A DNA stretch of 64,000 bases from contig JAVTVX010000019.1 of assembly GCA_033439265.1 (NCBI GenBank), forward strand, positions 2,797,501-2,861,500, given 5' to 3'. A program made the translations under genes and the position numbers. This stretch comes from Dillenia suffruticosa (taxonomy: Eukaryota > Streptophyta > Magnoliopsida > Dilleniales > Dilleniaceae). Below, one piece after another: positions 22,272 to 36,431 of the stretch; the stretch's first letter is position 1, and the number at the start of each line of letters is the position of its first letter. The notes beneath the pieces were generated by a model that was not told the origin of the DNA, did not search any database, and saw nothing but the letters and a program-made list of their open reading frames with translations.

Positions 22272-24677
22272 ACTCAAATATCATACTTATCATATAGTTA
22301 TATATATATATATAAGACTCAAATATCATACTTATCAGTTTTATTTTATTTAAGTTAAACAGGATAGAGCCAAAGAAGTGATGTGAGCCGTAGCGTGAGA
22401 ACAAAGAAATTTTTTTTGGTTCTTATGAGAACAAAGAAATTGGTGTGTCTCCTACGCGGATAGGGAACACCCCCAAGAATCTACCGACCAAACTAATATC
22501 GCAGCGGGACAATAAGGCTTACATACGCCAACCTTACTACCTTTATATTGGACAATTAAGATATAATTATTTTAAATATTGAGACCCAAAAGATTTTTGT
22601 TTTTGAGATTAGATTAGATTAGATTAAATTAAAACTAGATAAGTAGAATATAATTTTAATTTTTGTACGAAGAGATTTGATTTTTTTTACTAAATTTTAT
22701 ATTCTTTCAAAAGATTTTATTTTAATTAAAATTATTATAAGTAAAATAGAAAATAGATTAAGAGAAATTAAGTCAAGTTCAGAAGATGAACTATCCATAA
22801 CTAATTTGGATAAAAAAAAGAGTCTATGCCCGTCCGTGATTTATTGTACGACGGCTTATTTTTCACACCACAAGTGATGTGTGCTTTCCTTAAGGCATTA
22901 TATAAAGATATGGACAATTTGGGGGTGGTGACCGATCTTTTTTATTATTTTTTAAGATTAGTATTTAAAATTATATTTTGAGTAATAATGATTTAAATAT
23001 TTATGAGAATTTTATTTAAGAAACGACTCTTATAGAATTAATTTTTTTATTTTTAAATTTTAAATTCAAAACTTAACTGGTCACCGGATCTTCAATTCTA
23101 CATGGTCGACTCTCTGTTAATGCTTGACCAATCTTAAAGCCACCTGCAAATCTAATTGAATGAACTGAGATTTCGCCCCAAAATTCTTTGGTAGACTAAG
23201 CACTCTCAGGGCCTACAATTCAGCTAGTAACGAGGAAGTCCAAGCCTAATAAATACCGAAACCTAAAAACTATTTGCCACTATGATCTCAGTTGACTCCA
23301 ACTGCTCTTGACTCCACCTGCACAAGCCGACCCACGGTTTCGAAGGATGGCCCATCTATACCGATTCCAATACCCGGTTGATCCAAAGATTATATATTTA
23401 TCTCTCTTAAATAAGTTTTTTAATTCAAATTTTTTATATAATAAAAATAAACGTAAAAGAAGTTCTATTCTTTTGAAAGTTTAACCCAAATCAAAACATA
23501 TTTAATTGAATCTTTAAATATTAATGATTTATTAAACAAAAATTATGGTCCATCGGTGTTAAAGGCGTTGTAACCCAATGGAGTTTTAAGAAAATATCAA
23601 AGATTTTAAAAAAATTATTAAAATCCTTTAAAATATATTTTATTTCCTAAAAATTAAAAGCTCCACTTCTTAAACCCAATATATTTTACTGTATTTCTGA
23701 CTTTCTCTGACTACAGTCTCATGTAATTAAATTTTGAATTTAAAATTTGACATTTATAAAGTTGGGCAACCACGGTGTGATCAACAGGGAAAGAGCTTTT
23801 TGCAAGTTGGTCAAAATTAAACAGGCAAGAGAGGATAAATCCTAACCCATCGCACATCCAAAATTGTGGTCCAGTGAAAGCATATAAAAGAAGACTCAAA
23901 AGTTCTCCACCAATTTTTGTCAAACGTTGGTTTTTCCTCTGACCAAATGAATTACCACAAACTCATCCTAAAACTAAAAATAAGAAAAAATGTAGCCAAT
24001 TGCGCATAATAAACCTTTGTAAAGCTTGAATGTCTATGGTCAATATTGAATTAGCTCATTAACTTTGAACGAAAACAAATTGGTCCACAGGCCTCATTAG
24101 GCTGTTTGAAGGTAAAAAATCAACCTTTAATTTTTATGGCACTGATTAACCATCCATCGACCGATTATATTAGAAAATATTATATATTAAAATTAAATCA
24201 ATTATTAAAAAATATTATATATTAAAATAAATAAATAATTAATTTGATTTTAAAAATTATTAATTTTATTCATTTACATATTATAAGAATGAGTGTTTTT
24301 TAGTATAAAATCATTGTATTATAGTATTTTATTAAAATAATAAATCATTATGATTTTATATTATTGTTATTGTTTCTGATTTTTAGCGATCAAAACAAAA
24401 CAAAGAACCGATAAGTTCATTGGGCATTTAAACGGAGAGGGGATTGCCCTGATGAAGCCCTCACGAAGGAAAGAAAATATCAATCGTTGAACCATTCCAA
24501 AGAATGGATGTAACTCACGGAGCTGACACGAAACCTAATTCAGCTAACTTATCTGGGCGGGAAACCTAACTCTTGTACGGAACTGACAACTAACAAATCC
24601 CTTTGCACACTTTCATAGGCCTTTTCCGGATCCACTTTGATGGTCGTTGAACCACTTTTCCATTTTTGCTTTCCCAT
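20690..24677. repeat. Unit 2 left host segment
   Basis: Aligns with 168-1,740 and then 5,944-7,257 plus 12,435-13,281 of unit 1, and with 46,467 onward in unit 3. Unlike units 1 and 3 it has no large insertion near 22,890, where the text runs straight through ('cttaaggcattatataaagatatgg'). It also has a single empty copia target near 23,776. It is thus the cleanest version of the ancestral segment. A TA microsatellite lies at 22,223-22,268. No gene was seen. Confidence 0.75.
22223..22268. repeat. TA microsatellite
   Basis: An AT/TA dinucleotide run, with a short second run near 22,300-22,312 inside a repeated 'aagactcaaatatcatacttatca' block. Confidence 0.9.
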
Positions 24678-24690
24678 TCAATTAATTATA

Positions 24691-24752
24691 ACTTTTTTAT
24701 TATCATTTAAATTTTATTTAATTAATTTGTTTTAAATATTATAAAATTTATT
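24691..24752 (-). mobile_element. SINE shared by all units (unit 2 copy, left piece)
   Basis: Its A-tail side and worn body follow a TCAATTAATTATA version of the target duplication (24,678-24,690). The body is then interrupted by the old copia fossil and resumes at 35,762. This proves that the copia element landed inside the SINE. Confidence 0.6.
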
Positions 24753-25371
24753 TATTAAATTATTAATCTAACATTAAACTTATATATTAAAATAATTATA
24801 TATTACATATTATCAAGTCCATAAGAGAAACCCATATAAAATGATCTGATAAATTTAAAAAACTTAATAATTTACATTTAAATATCTTAAAGAATATGAA
24901 AATAAATAAATATATAAATACTAATAGACACTTGCTATTTATAATAGGTTAACTAAGGAATATCTGAAGGTGACTTAAAAATAGTATGAAAGTTCCTTAA
25001 ATTCATATGAATTAAATAAGATAACTTGAATAAACTAAATAAACAAATTCCATTTATAAATTTGGAAGTAAAGTCACATCCTACAACTATAAATAAGGGT
25101 TATGAACTCATATTATTACTCTTCTCCCTAATACTCCTATTATATAGAAATATTTTGTGAGAATACATTTGACCTGGAAAGCCGTGATCGGGATTCTGCC
25201 TAGACGAAGGTAGAATCAAGTTTTTATTCTATTTAGTTTCCGACTATGGAGTCAGGTATAATTTCGATCCATTCTAAGTTTTAATTTTTGTTTATTAAGT
25301 TTTTTTTTTAATTCCAATGATTTAACACGATTTTGATATAGTTTTGCGTTATATAATTTTTTTTTCCAACA
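24753..25371 (+). repeat. Left LTR of the old copia fossil
   Basis: 619 bp aligning with the right LTR at 35,115-35,761 along its whole length, including the 'tataaataa' promoter-like text near 25,090 and the block 'gggattctgcctagacgaag' near 25,191. It ends CCAACA, two bases before the primer-binding site. Confidence 0.85.
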
Positions 25372-25500
25372 AATGGTATCAGAGTCTCTCATGTTTAAAT
25401 CATCAGGATTTTTCTGTATATTTTAAAATTTAATATGATTTTAGTATTTTATGAATTTTTTGTATGAAAAATCTTTATGGATATTTTGGTTTTCGGTAAA

Positions 25501-25541
<41 letters not shown>

Positions 25542-26749
25542 GGTTTTTTTCTTTTTGTGTGGATTTCAATAAAGGAAAATGCTATGGAAAATTTTTATTT
25601 AAAGTCGACCATAAGTTCTTATTAAAAGTCGACATCCGGTGTTTTCAAAAAAAAAAAATTTAGTTTATCACAAAGAAAAAGAGGACTTTCTTTTTTGTGC
25701 CAAACAAAATTAAAAAAAAAAGGAATAAATTGTAGCCCGAGAATGCAAGAACATGGCAAGTACTTTTGGCAAATATATATATATATATATTAAGGAAGTT
25801 AATTTTTCTTTTAAGAAAAGTTATCTTTTTGGTTTTTTTAATACAAGAATCTTTAATATCTATCACTTTCCTGGGCAAATATTTTTTTTTAAGAAAGTCG
25901 ACTTTTTTTTGGGTCCTATCAACTTAAAAAAAATTAAGAAAACTTTTGTTTTGGGAAATAAAAAAAAAAAATTTCAAATTTTAGTTTCTTTTTTTTTTTT
26001 TTAAGAATGAAATCTTAATTTCAGAATAAAACTTTCATATTCCAATAAAATGAAACTTTTCTTTTATTGCAAATCCATATCACAAAAAAAATGGGATATA
26101 GGCAATTTTGGGCTTAAACAGACTCAATTTTGGGTGTAAAAAAGTTTTGGAATTTATTGAACTCAATTGAACTCATTTTTATCCTTATCATTCTTTACTA
26201 TCTCTTTTATATTCAAAACTGGTTATTTTTTTAATATGCGATGGCATGACATATCTAGGAAAGTTCTATCAACAAAACAAGGGTAAATTTAAGGCTGGCT
26301 GGTTCTTAAGCAGCTCTAAATGAACTTACCACCTACTTGAGAACTTTCCTGGTGTCCTCTGTTACAGAATATGGATTGGCCAAGTTTTGAATCAATTGTC
26401 GACAAAAGATTAAAACTTTGGTTTTATGCCGACAACGAAGGTATAGGGATGGAAAAGAAAGATGATAGAGACAGATTTAATAAAATTATGTTTCCTTTTT
26501 CAAGCTTAATTTAAAGTTTATAACATTGGGCTTTAAATGACCCAATCCTCAAGATATTGAGTCCATCAGGATAAAATTGAAATTTTTTCTAATTACGGAT
26601 ATTATTCAAATATAAGTGTGGTTTTATATATATTTCGAGATACATTAATTGAAGCAACATGTCACCAAAGTGACTTCTCTTATAGAAATTAATTTATTTT
26701 TGGATATAAAAGGTTGTGTGTATGCAATTCACGTAGATACCGATCAGCC
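25372..26749. other. Leader of the old copia fossil
   Basis: AT- and T-rich DNA between the primer-binding site and the nested solo LTR, with a TA run at about 25,508-25,540 and another near 25,775-25,790, plus many A or T homopolymers. Short open frames here are low-complexity artefacts. No protein match was recognised. Confidence 0.6.
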
Positions 26750-26754
26750 CAAAG

Positions 26755-29700
26755 TGTCACGCCCCGAACCGGGGTCATGAGCAGCCGCTCGTTGCCCTGG
26801 ATACCGGCTCGGTTTTCTAGAAAATCGGACAGAATCTTTCTATATTTCTAAAATCTCTCATATACAAATCAACCTGTATATTGAATGATCATCCTGCCAC
26901 CTAAATAAACGGGTCAACCCGGCCTCACAACAAATCAACCACATTCGAATAATACTAATCAATCCACAGCGTAACAATCAGGACAACGCAAGGGTATCAT
27001 GAATACTAGCAGTTCTAGTCACAGATCTTTGCTGTCATGCCCAACTAGACCATGAGTAGCCGCCACATTGGACATGTCTAAAATTTTATGCTTGAGTACA
27101 ACAAATTCCCAAGTTAAGAAATTAAATACTTTCAAGTGCCTCAATGCAGGTGAAATGAGCCAATATGAGAGTTTCATAAATAAATGTCAATAATTTATAT
27201 AGTCATCCTATAAAATGTATATGTCCATCAACGGAACTTAATATCAAGATCTCACAGGGTCGATATACAACACGGATCTCATATTTCAAATGAAATTTAG
27301 ATTTCACCATAGTGAATACGTGATTCCACAATTACGCAACAATGACGTCTAGAGTCCGACGTGTCCTCTATCACAATAACCCTGTCTGAGAAAGGAAAGG
27401 AGATGGGTGAGTATCAGAGAGATATCCAGTGAGTGAGGGGATCAATATCAAGCATAAATAGTATGTGTGAGCCATTGGAGTATCAAACATAATTATTCGT
27501 AAACAATATTTCACATTTTGCAGTAAAACATGGTATGTTTTGTAAAATGAATTCATTTAATCCATCCCACGGTATCATACATATATGCATCCCTTTAAAG
27601 TCAAGTATTTTTAAAGCAAGCCAAATATGATCCTGGCAAAAGTCGATCGTGACCAATGACAAGCGTATCGGATATTTTATTATGCATAAATGTTCAAAAG
27701 TCGCTCTCTACCCCAACGTTGGCCATGAACTTCATCGAGACTAGCTCATACACAGATCAGATCACGTATAAAACCCCGCCTGGTGCTAGACAATGACGTC
27801 ACACATGTCCTCCCCTTGCGGGTTTAACCTGCCATGCCTATACCCATGCACCGAACATTTGCGGGTACCTCCACGCGAAGAGTACCCAGACGCATACTCG
27901 ATATCATAACAAACGTCCCTCGTAACTACGGTCATCCTCTCAGGACTCAATCAGATCATAACAGTCATACCACAACCACACGGCCCCAAATCAGTGACAT
28001 AAAAACCATAGTGCTCAATAAATGTGTTATATTAGGTCATATAAAAATAAACATGTGAAAATCATAAAATATGGTACCATTTCAGTCGAATCTACTTGTG
28101 GATACATATTCATAGAAAATATGAGTTCACAACACTCCAATAGTCACAAAACAAACTTGAAATCTAGTGGCACACGACGAGTCATACATATCAAAGTTTA
28201 TTTTGTTGAAAATATGTCAAAATCAAGTTACACTTTTCGTGTATGAGATTAGAGTCTCACTCACTATACATGGGAGGGTCAGTCACTCCCTAACAAGTAT
28301 CATAAGTGTCGAAAGTATTTCCTCTCGTTTGGTCACCACCTGTGTGCCTATAATAGCAACACAATACAGATATGGGAATTTGTGTCATGATTTAAACTTA
28401 TTATGTTAAGTTGTATTCTATCAATTTTTTCCTCTAAAATCAAGGTTAGGGTATCCTAGAGTATGCTCTATTCCCTTTTCCATCATTTTTATCATATAAT
28501 TTTTACATTTCATTCAATTAGTACACATTTTATCACCCAAACATAACACATGTGCTTATAGTTCATTATTCATGGTTTCTGCACATATGCACCTTTGCAC
28601 AGTCATAGGAAAATGGTCATAACTTCTACTACATAACTCCAAATCACATGTTTTGTATCTCATTTTAAAGCTAAGAGACAGCACTACAACTTTTATTTTA
28701 AACGTTTCTTCAGATTCTAATAGCAGAATTTCAGAAAAACTAATATTTGTCTCAGTTTTGTTCCAAACATCCATTCTGTCCTATCTTAGTAAAAATGCAA
28801 TAACGCCTTGCACACAACTCCAATTCAAATAAATTTTGGATATGTTATAGATGAGACATAAATCTACAACTTTCACATGAATGTTTTCTTAATTCATTCC
28901 AAAAAATGGTCGAAACAGGTCACAAAAAAGGTCGTTGATCTGGGATCGAAAACAGAGTGAAAATTTGCATAGTTTTAAGATGATTGTCATAACTTTTCAA
29001 ATTAAGGTGATTCTTATCTTGTTAGAAAGATAAGATTTAGAGCTACAAATGTCATAACTAGGGCTCAAGCTAATTTAGACCGGAAAGTATCTCAAAATCA
29101 AGCTAAAGTTCATAGCAGAACAAAACAAAATAGAATATGATTCTGCAAAATACCTAATTTTGAAAAATCATAATAAATCCAATTTAATTCAGAATGTGAC
29201 GAATCATGTCTTATTTTAAAGCTCTGAAGGTTTAGTTTCATATGTAAAAATTTCACTCAATTTTCCTTTGTGTATAAAATACCATAGCTAAAACACCACA
29301 ACCAAGTCAGAGTGTTCAGATTTCAGAATTTCTGTTTTACTCCTTGATTTCAAACTTCAGCCACCTAGTTCCCTAACCAAACCACCTCATTTTGGTCCCA
29401 AATTAAGATATGTTATACTATGGAGTATAGAGGGTCTCATACCTAAAGATGGACAGCTGGGCTTGAAACAAAACACAGAATTTTAATCTTGAACTCTCAG
29501 CTCCCTCCTTGGATTTCACCAAGCAATCCTTCTCATTTGGCCTTGATTTTTGGATATGTTGTAGTTGGATTTGTAGAGAAGTGATTTATGTAAAAAATTA
29601 GGGTAGTGTTAAAAAAAATATTGGGGTAGTGTTAAAGCTCACTTGTTTGGTTCTTGTTCTCTCACTACACTCTCTTTCTTAAGCTCCACAAATCAAGATT

Positions 29701-30383
29701 CATTAATTGCTTCATTAAAAACTTATCTCCCAAGCACTTAATCCAAAGGTCCACATTAATTCATCTTTCCTAAACTCATTTTCAACCCTTGGATTAACTC
29801 TTTAAAACCCAAAAAAACGATTAAATTTCCTCTCCCTCTCTTCTCTCTCACGTTTTCTCACTCATCTCATACTTTTCTTCCTTGCTTGTCACGGTTTTGG
29901 AGAGGAAGAACAATTGCCAAGTCATTTTTAATTTTTGTTAATTGAAAATAAACCCCATGACTTATAAAAATTATATTTTAACCCCAAAAATTTTTATAAT
30001 TCTAAATTAGACCCAAAATCTCGTATCGGGCCTAATTTAATTCATCTCATGTCAAAATATAGTCGTTTAGCCTTTTCGAGACACGTCCGACCCGGTTAGG
30101 GTCTTACTAGCAAATTTTTGAAAAATTTACGGTTTGGCTCTACAAAGCAAGATTCACTTAAATTTGATATGGTTATACACTATAGAGTCATTTTCATTAT
30201 ATTTGGACCATCTATGATCTTTTTGGAAATTTTTAATTTCTGACGATTTGTGCCGAAATTTTCCGATAGCAGTTTTAATGAAAAAAAAAATTCTTAGCGA
30301 ATTTTCAATATAGAATATGAGGAATATCGTATATAAAATGAAGGAAAGTACAATAGTAGATACATCAAGGTGTCGGTGTTACA
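26755..30383 (+). mobile_element. Solo LTR of about 3.6 kb, nested in the old copia fossil
   Basis: Starts TGTCACGCCCCG and ends GGTGTTACA, with a perfect 5-bp target duplication CAAAG at 26,750-26,754 and 30,384-30,388. No second copy of either end, no primer-binding site and no protein-coding part was found inside, so it is a single LTR left by recombination between the two LTRs of a large element, or less likely an unrecognised non-coding derivative. The length suggests a large Gypsy-type element, but the family is not established. Perfect target repeats make it younger than its host element. Confidence 0.8.
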
Positions 30384-30689
30384 CAAAGGAAGGTTCGTAT
30401 TTGACGGAATTGCATGTGTACATTGGGGTAATAAATGCATGACAATTTTTCGATTTTTTCATGTGATCAATTTATCGACCCAAATGAAAATAGTTGGTTG
30501 ACATGCTCTTATTGTCATGTTTGATTACTACATTAAGATACCATTTACAAGTTAATTATTTTGTTCAAAGATAAAATATTAATGAAATTATTGGTATCTT
30601 ATAATTGAAATTTTTCATATTTGAATTTATTTGGTTTTAAAGTTCTGTTTGAGCATATGCTGATCATCGTTCTCTGTTTTGACAGTTAA

Positions 30690-33600
30690 TACTATTTCCA
30701 CCAATATTAATGCCCGACTCAACTCTATTCCCATGTTGAATGGCTCAAACTTCAAATCATGACGAGAAAATCTTCTAATTGTTCTTAGGATTATGGATAT
30801 GGATTTTGCGTTAAGGACCGACTATTCTCCACTAAGTACAGATAAGAGTACCTCTGATGAAAAGAAGGAGTTTGAAAGGTAGGAGAGGTCGAACCGCATT
30901 AGTCTCATGATTATAAAGAAAGTCATCCCAGAAACTTTTAAGGGCACTATATCTGATGCTATTGCTACAGCCAATGACTTCCTTGCTGATATTGAGAAAA
31001 GGTTTGCCAAGAATGAAAAGTCAGAAATTGGTACACTTTTGGCAAATCTTGTATCAGTGAAGTATAAAGGTCAAGACAATATTAGGGAGTATATCATGGA
31101 GATGTCTCATATCGCTTCAAAGTTAAGAGCACTCAAGCTTGACCTCTCTGAGAACTTGCTTGTACATTTAGTTTTAATATCTCTTGCGGGATAATTTAAT
31201 CAGTTTAAAGTGAGCTATAATTGTCAAAAAGAGACTTTGTCTCTGAATAAGATTATCTCTCATTGTGTCCAAGAAGAGTAAAGGTTAAAGCGAGATCAGA
31301 CAAAAAGTGCTCATCTAGTCTCGACCAAAGACAAGAAAATGAAGCTCGCTAAGGATGCTGCAATTACAACACCTCAGAAGAAGCAACAAAAGGTACTAGG
31401 TGAACCGGAAAAGAAAAGATGTTTCTTTTGTGGTTCTGAGACACATAGAAAGAAGGAGTGTACCAATTATCACGCCTGGCGTGCAAAGAAAGGTATGCCT
31501 CTATCTTTGGTTTGTTCTGAGGTTAATTTAATTTCAGTACCAGGACATACTTGGTGGCTAGATTCCGCTGCAACCACTCATATCAGTGTCCATGCAGGGT
31601 TGCCTAAATTACCGATTGCCAAATGATGGTGAAAGATACATCTACATAGGCAACAACAATAAGGTTCCAGTTGAAACCATAAGACGGTTTATATTATTGT
31701 TAAGAATCGGATTCTTTTTGGATCTGTATAAAACATTTATTGTACTGTCTTTCAAACGGAATTTGATTTCTATTTCTGTATTGGACAAATTTAGTTTTAC
31801 TTGTTCTTTTGGAAATGATAAAGTTTGTTTCTTGATTCAAAATTAGTTGGTTCCGATTCTTTATTAGGATTCGATAATCTTTATTTACTTGATATTGTGG
31901 TTTGTTTTAATAAATCCCTGCATACTGGTAGTCGAAATGTAAGGCGTAAATTAATCAATGAGAATTCCTCCTCGTTGTGGCATAAAAGATTGGGTCATAT
32001 CTCCAGACGGAGAATAGAGAGAATTAGGTCAGAAGGAATTCTTAATTCCCTTGATTTCATATAATTTGATGTTTGTGTAAATTGTATAAAAGGAAAACAA
32101 ACTAATAAAAGGAATTATGAGGCCAAAAGGATTTCAGACGTTTTAGAACTGATTCATACGGATATCTGTGGATCATTCCCTTCAACTTCTTGGAATGGTC
32201 AACAATATTTTATCACATTTATAAACGATTATTCAAAATATGGATACATTTATCTCGTTACAAAAAAGTCTCAATCTCCGGATGTGTTCAGAATTTATAA
32301 AGCTAAAGTTGAAAACCAACTCGGCAAAAGAATTAAGTAAGTCAGATCTGACCGTGGTGGAGAATACTATGGTAGAAATAATGGATCAGGTGAACAACGT
32401 CCGGGACCGTTTGCTCACTTCCTAGAGGAATGCGGTATCGTCCCACAATATACCATACCTGGCTCACCTGGCATTAATGGTATTGCTGAAAGACGAAATA
32501 TGACTCTTCAAGATATGGTAAGAAATATGATTGCCTATTCTGCCTTACTTGAGTCACTCTGGGGAAAGACACTCAAGACTGCAGCATACCTCCTAAACAG
32601 GGTTCCTACTAAGTCAATTACTAAAATCACCTACGAACTTTGGACTGTCAGACGTCCTAGTCTGAAGCATCTATGCGTTTGAGGTTGTCTAGCTGAGACT
32701 AGGCCTTTTAGGTCCAATGAAAAGAAACTGGATGCTAAAACCGTTAGTTGATATTTTGTAGGATTCTTTGAAAGATCTAAGAGGTACAAATTTTATGATC
32801 CCACAAATAAGGTCATTTTTGAGTCTAGAAATGTCTAGTTCTTTGAGAATGTTGAGTTTGCGAGGGGAGATATGGTCAAAGACATTGTTTTTCAAGAGGA
32901 AAATATTGATATTTCCACAAGTTTTATTAGACTTGATCAGGTTTCTATCCCTAATTTTGTTCAAAACACAACAAAGTCAGACAATGTTGGAGAACCCTCC
33001 AATTCAGAAGAACAAACTTTACCACCTCAAGAACATATGCCATTAAGAAGATCCACCAGAGAAAAAAGAAATGTAATTCCGGATAATTATGTTGTATTTC
33101 TTCAGGAACATGATGTTGATATTGGAGTAATGGAAGATGATCCAATCAACTTCCGTCAAATCATGGAATGTTGTAACTCTCAAAAGTGGATCGATGTCAT
33201 GAATGAGGAGATGAAGTTCATGAAAGACAATGAAGTTTGGGATCTCGTCCCATTGCTTGAGGGTAAGAAACTCATTGGTTATAAATGAATATTTAAAATC
33301 AAAAGGGATTTAAAAGGCAATATAGAAAGATATAAAGCTCGTATTGTTGCAAAATGTTTCACACAGAAAAAAGGTATCGATTATAAAGAGACTTTCTTTC
33401 CGGTTTTTTCGAAAGACTCTTTTAGGATTATAATGGCATTAGTGGCACATTTTGATCTTAAGTTACACCAAATGGATGTAAAGACGGCATTTCTCAATGG
33501 TGACATTAATGAAACGATCTATATGTTGCAACCAGAAAACTTTGTATCGGGAGATCCAAAGAATATGGTTTACAAAGTTAAAAAATCCATCTATGAACTC

Positions 33601-34716
33601 AAGCAAGCATTTCAATAATAGTATTTTAAATTTCATCAAGTAATCATCTCCTTTGGTTTTGTGATGAATTTAGTTGAAAAATGTATATACCATAAGTTCT
33701 GTGGGAGTAAGTATATTTTTCTAGTTTTATATGTCAATAACATATTGTTTGCCAGTAACGATAAAGACCTATGAAACCAAGATATTTCTCACAAAGAAAT
33801 TTGAGATGAAAGATCTTGGGGAAAGTTCTTTTGTATTGGGCATTCAGATACACTGAGATCGTTCTCAGGGTATTCTGGAATTATCCCAAAAGGGATATAT
33901 TGAAAAGATTTTAACGAGATATGGCATGCAAAATTGTAAACCAGGTGATACCCATGTATCTAAGGGAGACAAATTTAGTATCAAATAGTGTCCCCAAAAT
34001 GATATTAAGAAACGAAAAATACATAAGATTCCTTATGCATAGTAGTAGGATGTCTGATGTATGCTCAAGTATGTATGCGTCCGAATATTGCGTACATTAC
34101 AGGAATGCTGGGCAGATACTTAAGCAATCCTGGAATAGACCATTGGAAAGCTGTCAAACGGGTCTTGCGGTATCGACAGAGAACAAAGGAATACATGCTT
34201 ATGTATCGGAGGTCGGAACGGCTTGAGATCACTAGGTATACTGACTTTGACTTTATGGGATGCCAAGATAGCATAAAGTCTACAACATGCAATATCTACA
34301 TGCTAGCGGGAGGAGCCATTTATTGGAAGAGTGCTAAACAGTCTCTTATAACATCTTCCACAATGGCAGCAGAATTCATAGCGTGTCATGAGAAATCTAA
34401 TCATGGAATATGGCTGCGAAATTTTGTCACGGGACTATGGATAATGAATAGTATTGACAAATCACTCAAATTATTTTGTGACAATAAATCGGCAGTCCTT
34501 TATTTCAATAACAACAGGAGTTCGACAAAATCCAAACACATAGACATCAAGTTTCTGATTGTTAAAAAAAGAGTACAAAGTGGTCATATATCTATAGAAC
34601 GTATAGGAACAAACTCAATGATTGCGGATCCGCTTACAAAGGGTTTTCCACCCAAAGTATTCCTTGAGTATGTTGCTCGTATGGGCGTAATGCCACTTAA
34701 GGATATACAGTTTTAG
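30690..34716 (+). pseudogene. Gag-pol region of the old copia fossil
   Basis: Parts in order: gag of the UBN2 type (about 30,690-31,290) with a complete CX2CX4HX4C zinc knuckle near 31,420-31,461, a protease region with a WWLDSAATTH string near 31,550, the LWHKRLGH pre-integrase region near 31,975, the integrase about 32,140-32,700, a reverse transcriptase about 33,180-33,900 and RNase H about 34,230-34,700. The order and motifs are Ty1/copia, of the TNT1/Tork-like style. It is heavily broken and treated as a fossil. After the RNase H end, about 400 bases of 3' untranslated text lead to the right LTR. Confidence 0.85.
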
Positions 34717-35114
34717 TGGGAATTTGTAAATTATGAATGTTCTATTGATATAAACATTAAGTTACTACAGTTAAATTTTGCAAAAATAAAGATTCAGTTT
34801 TTTATTCACTCTGATTTGGTATGATCTTATTAAAGAGGATCAATTAGAAATAGACATGTTAAAGATCACATTGCATGACATTTTCATGCTACGCATCTAT
34901 ATCATGATCCATATTATTCGGTTATATCAATTTATGTGACTATTGAAGGTTGAATTGTGAAAATGCAACAAAAGCTGCCTTGATCCTAAGTTGATATGAT
35001 TGATGGACGAGATTGGTTGTAGATACATTTCAGTATTAACAGAGAAGTTGAGATCATTCAATTATTTAGCAATTACATAATTATAAAGTCTCACGTATAG
35101 CCCAATTAGGAGAT

Positions 35115-35761
35115 TGTTGGATCATTAATCCAATATTGGACTTATATGTTAAAATAATTATGTATTGCATACTGTCAAGCTCATAAGATAAGCCCATATG
35201 AAAATGATCTGATAAATTTGAAAAATTCAGTAATTTTGGTTTGAATATCTCAAAGGATATAAAAATAAATAAATATGTAGTTACCAATAGATACTTGTTA
35301 TTTATGATGGGTTAAATAGATAATGTTTGAAAGTGACTTAAGAATAGTATGAAAGTGACTTAAAAATAGTATGAAAGTTACCTAAATTCATATGAATTAG
35401 GTAAGGTAACTTGAATAAGTTAAATATACAAATTCCATTTATGAATTTGGAAGTAAAGTCACCCCCTACAACTATAAATAAGAGTTATGGTCTATGGGTC
35501 ATATTATTACTCTTCTCTCTAATACTCCCATCATACAGAGAAATTTTGTGATAATACATTTGACTTGGAAGGCCATGGCCGGGATTCTGCCCAAACGAAG
35601 GTCGAATCAAGTTTTTATTCTATTCAGTTTCCGACTATGGAATCAGGTATAATTTCGATCCGTTCTAAGTTTTAATTTCAGTTTATTAAGTTTTTTTTTT
35701 AATTCCAATGATTTAACACTATTTTGATATGATTTTGCATTAAGTAATTTTTTTTCTAACA
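35115..35761 (+). repeat. Right LTR of the old copia fossil
   Basis: 647 bp starting TGTTGGATC and ending CTAACA, preceded by a short purine stretch (TTAGGAGAT). It contains a small internal duplication ('gtatgaaagtgacttaa') near 35,335-35,370 not present in the left LTR. Confidence 0.87.
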
Positions 35762-35871
35762 CTATTAAGAGATTGGCTCTTTTAAATCAATTTTCTTTAT
35801 TCTAATATTCGAATCCGAAATCTTTATTTAAGAGGGTAGATTGTCTGATCATTCTACTTAAAAGAGTTTGG
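35762..35871 (-). mobile_element. SINE shared by all units (unit 2 copy, right piece)
   Basis: The continuation of the SINE cut by the copia fossil. It aligns with 13,361-13,472 and ends at the target copy TTGAATTAACCA (from 35,872). Confidence 0.65.
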
Positions 35872-36431
35872 TTGAATTAACCATTTCTTGAACCATCACA
35901 ATGTTGTCTCTACTTTGTCTACCCGGGACGAGGCTGCAATGCGAGGAATCTGAGAGAGAGAATGTTTTTTTTTTTTTTTAAGCAAAGGAGGGTCTTGTTT
36001 TAGGGGAGGGAGATAAAAGCTCGAACAGGTCTCAGGTCATAAGAGAAGTTTTTGGTACCACTAGATTTAAAGGCTCTTGGGGGGATCTATGGGTTTGGGA
36101 ACAAATACTTCATATGATTGCATACAACTTTAACAAGCACTTTATAGACAACATTGCAAAGGCCAGTAGGCTTGAATTGGTGAACAACTGACATCGAAGA
36201 CTTCAGAATTAAGGTTATGAGTGTCTTGCCCAAGATTGTGAACTTCTTGAACAAATAACAACAGCCTAGGACCCAAATATGCCAGAACTTCTAAAATTTA
36301 GAAAACAGCCTTTCTAACTTCTTTTAGACATGCCAGTGGAGATGAGAAGGCTCCTGATCCGCTATTCTTGGGCTTGAAACAAAGGGAAAATTGCAAGAAT
36401 TATGCCCACACATTGGTCCAAATTTTTTGGG
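35872..36431. other. Upstream flank of gene 2 with an empty SINE site
   Basis: Aligns with 13,473-14,255 of unit 1 minus the second SINE. The target 'cacaatgttgtctctac' occurs once, near 35,898. One copy of the 110-bp promoter repeat starts at 36,373 and is interrupted at about 36,432. Confidence 0.7.

Larger units (their letters stand above)
24753..35761 (+). mobile_element. Old Ty1/copia LTR retrotransposon (fossil), split by a solo LTR
   Basis: Left LTR 24,753-25,371, primer-binding site TGGTATCAGAGT at 25,374, leader to 26,749, a nested solo LTR (26,755-30,383), the rest of the leader and gag-pol to 34,716, a 3' untranslated part, and right LTR 35,115-35,761. The 5-bp target copies are TTATT (24,748-24,752) and CTATT (35,762-35,766). 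The LTRs differ clearly more than those of the unit 1 copia element, so it is considerably older, though younger than the unit duplications because units 1 and 3 lack it. It is broken in well over ten places. Confidence 0.88.

Noticed and set aside
27834-28409. Overlapping short open frames within the solo LTR
   Set aside because: They have no recognisable domain and lie in a non-coding LTR.
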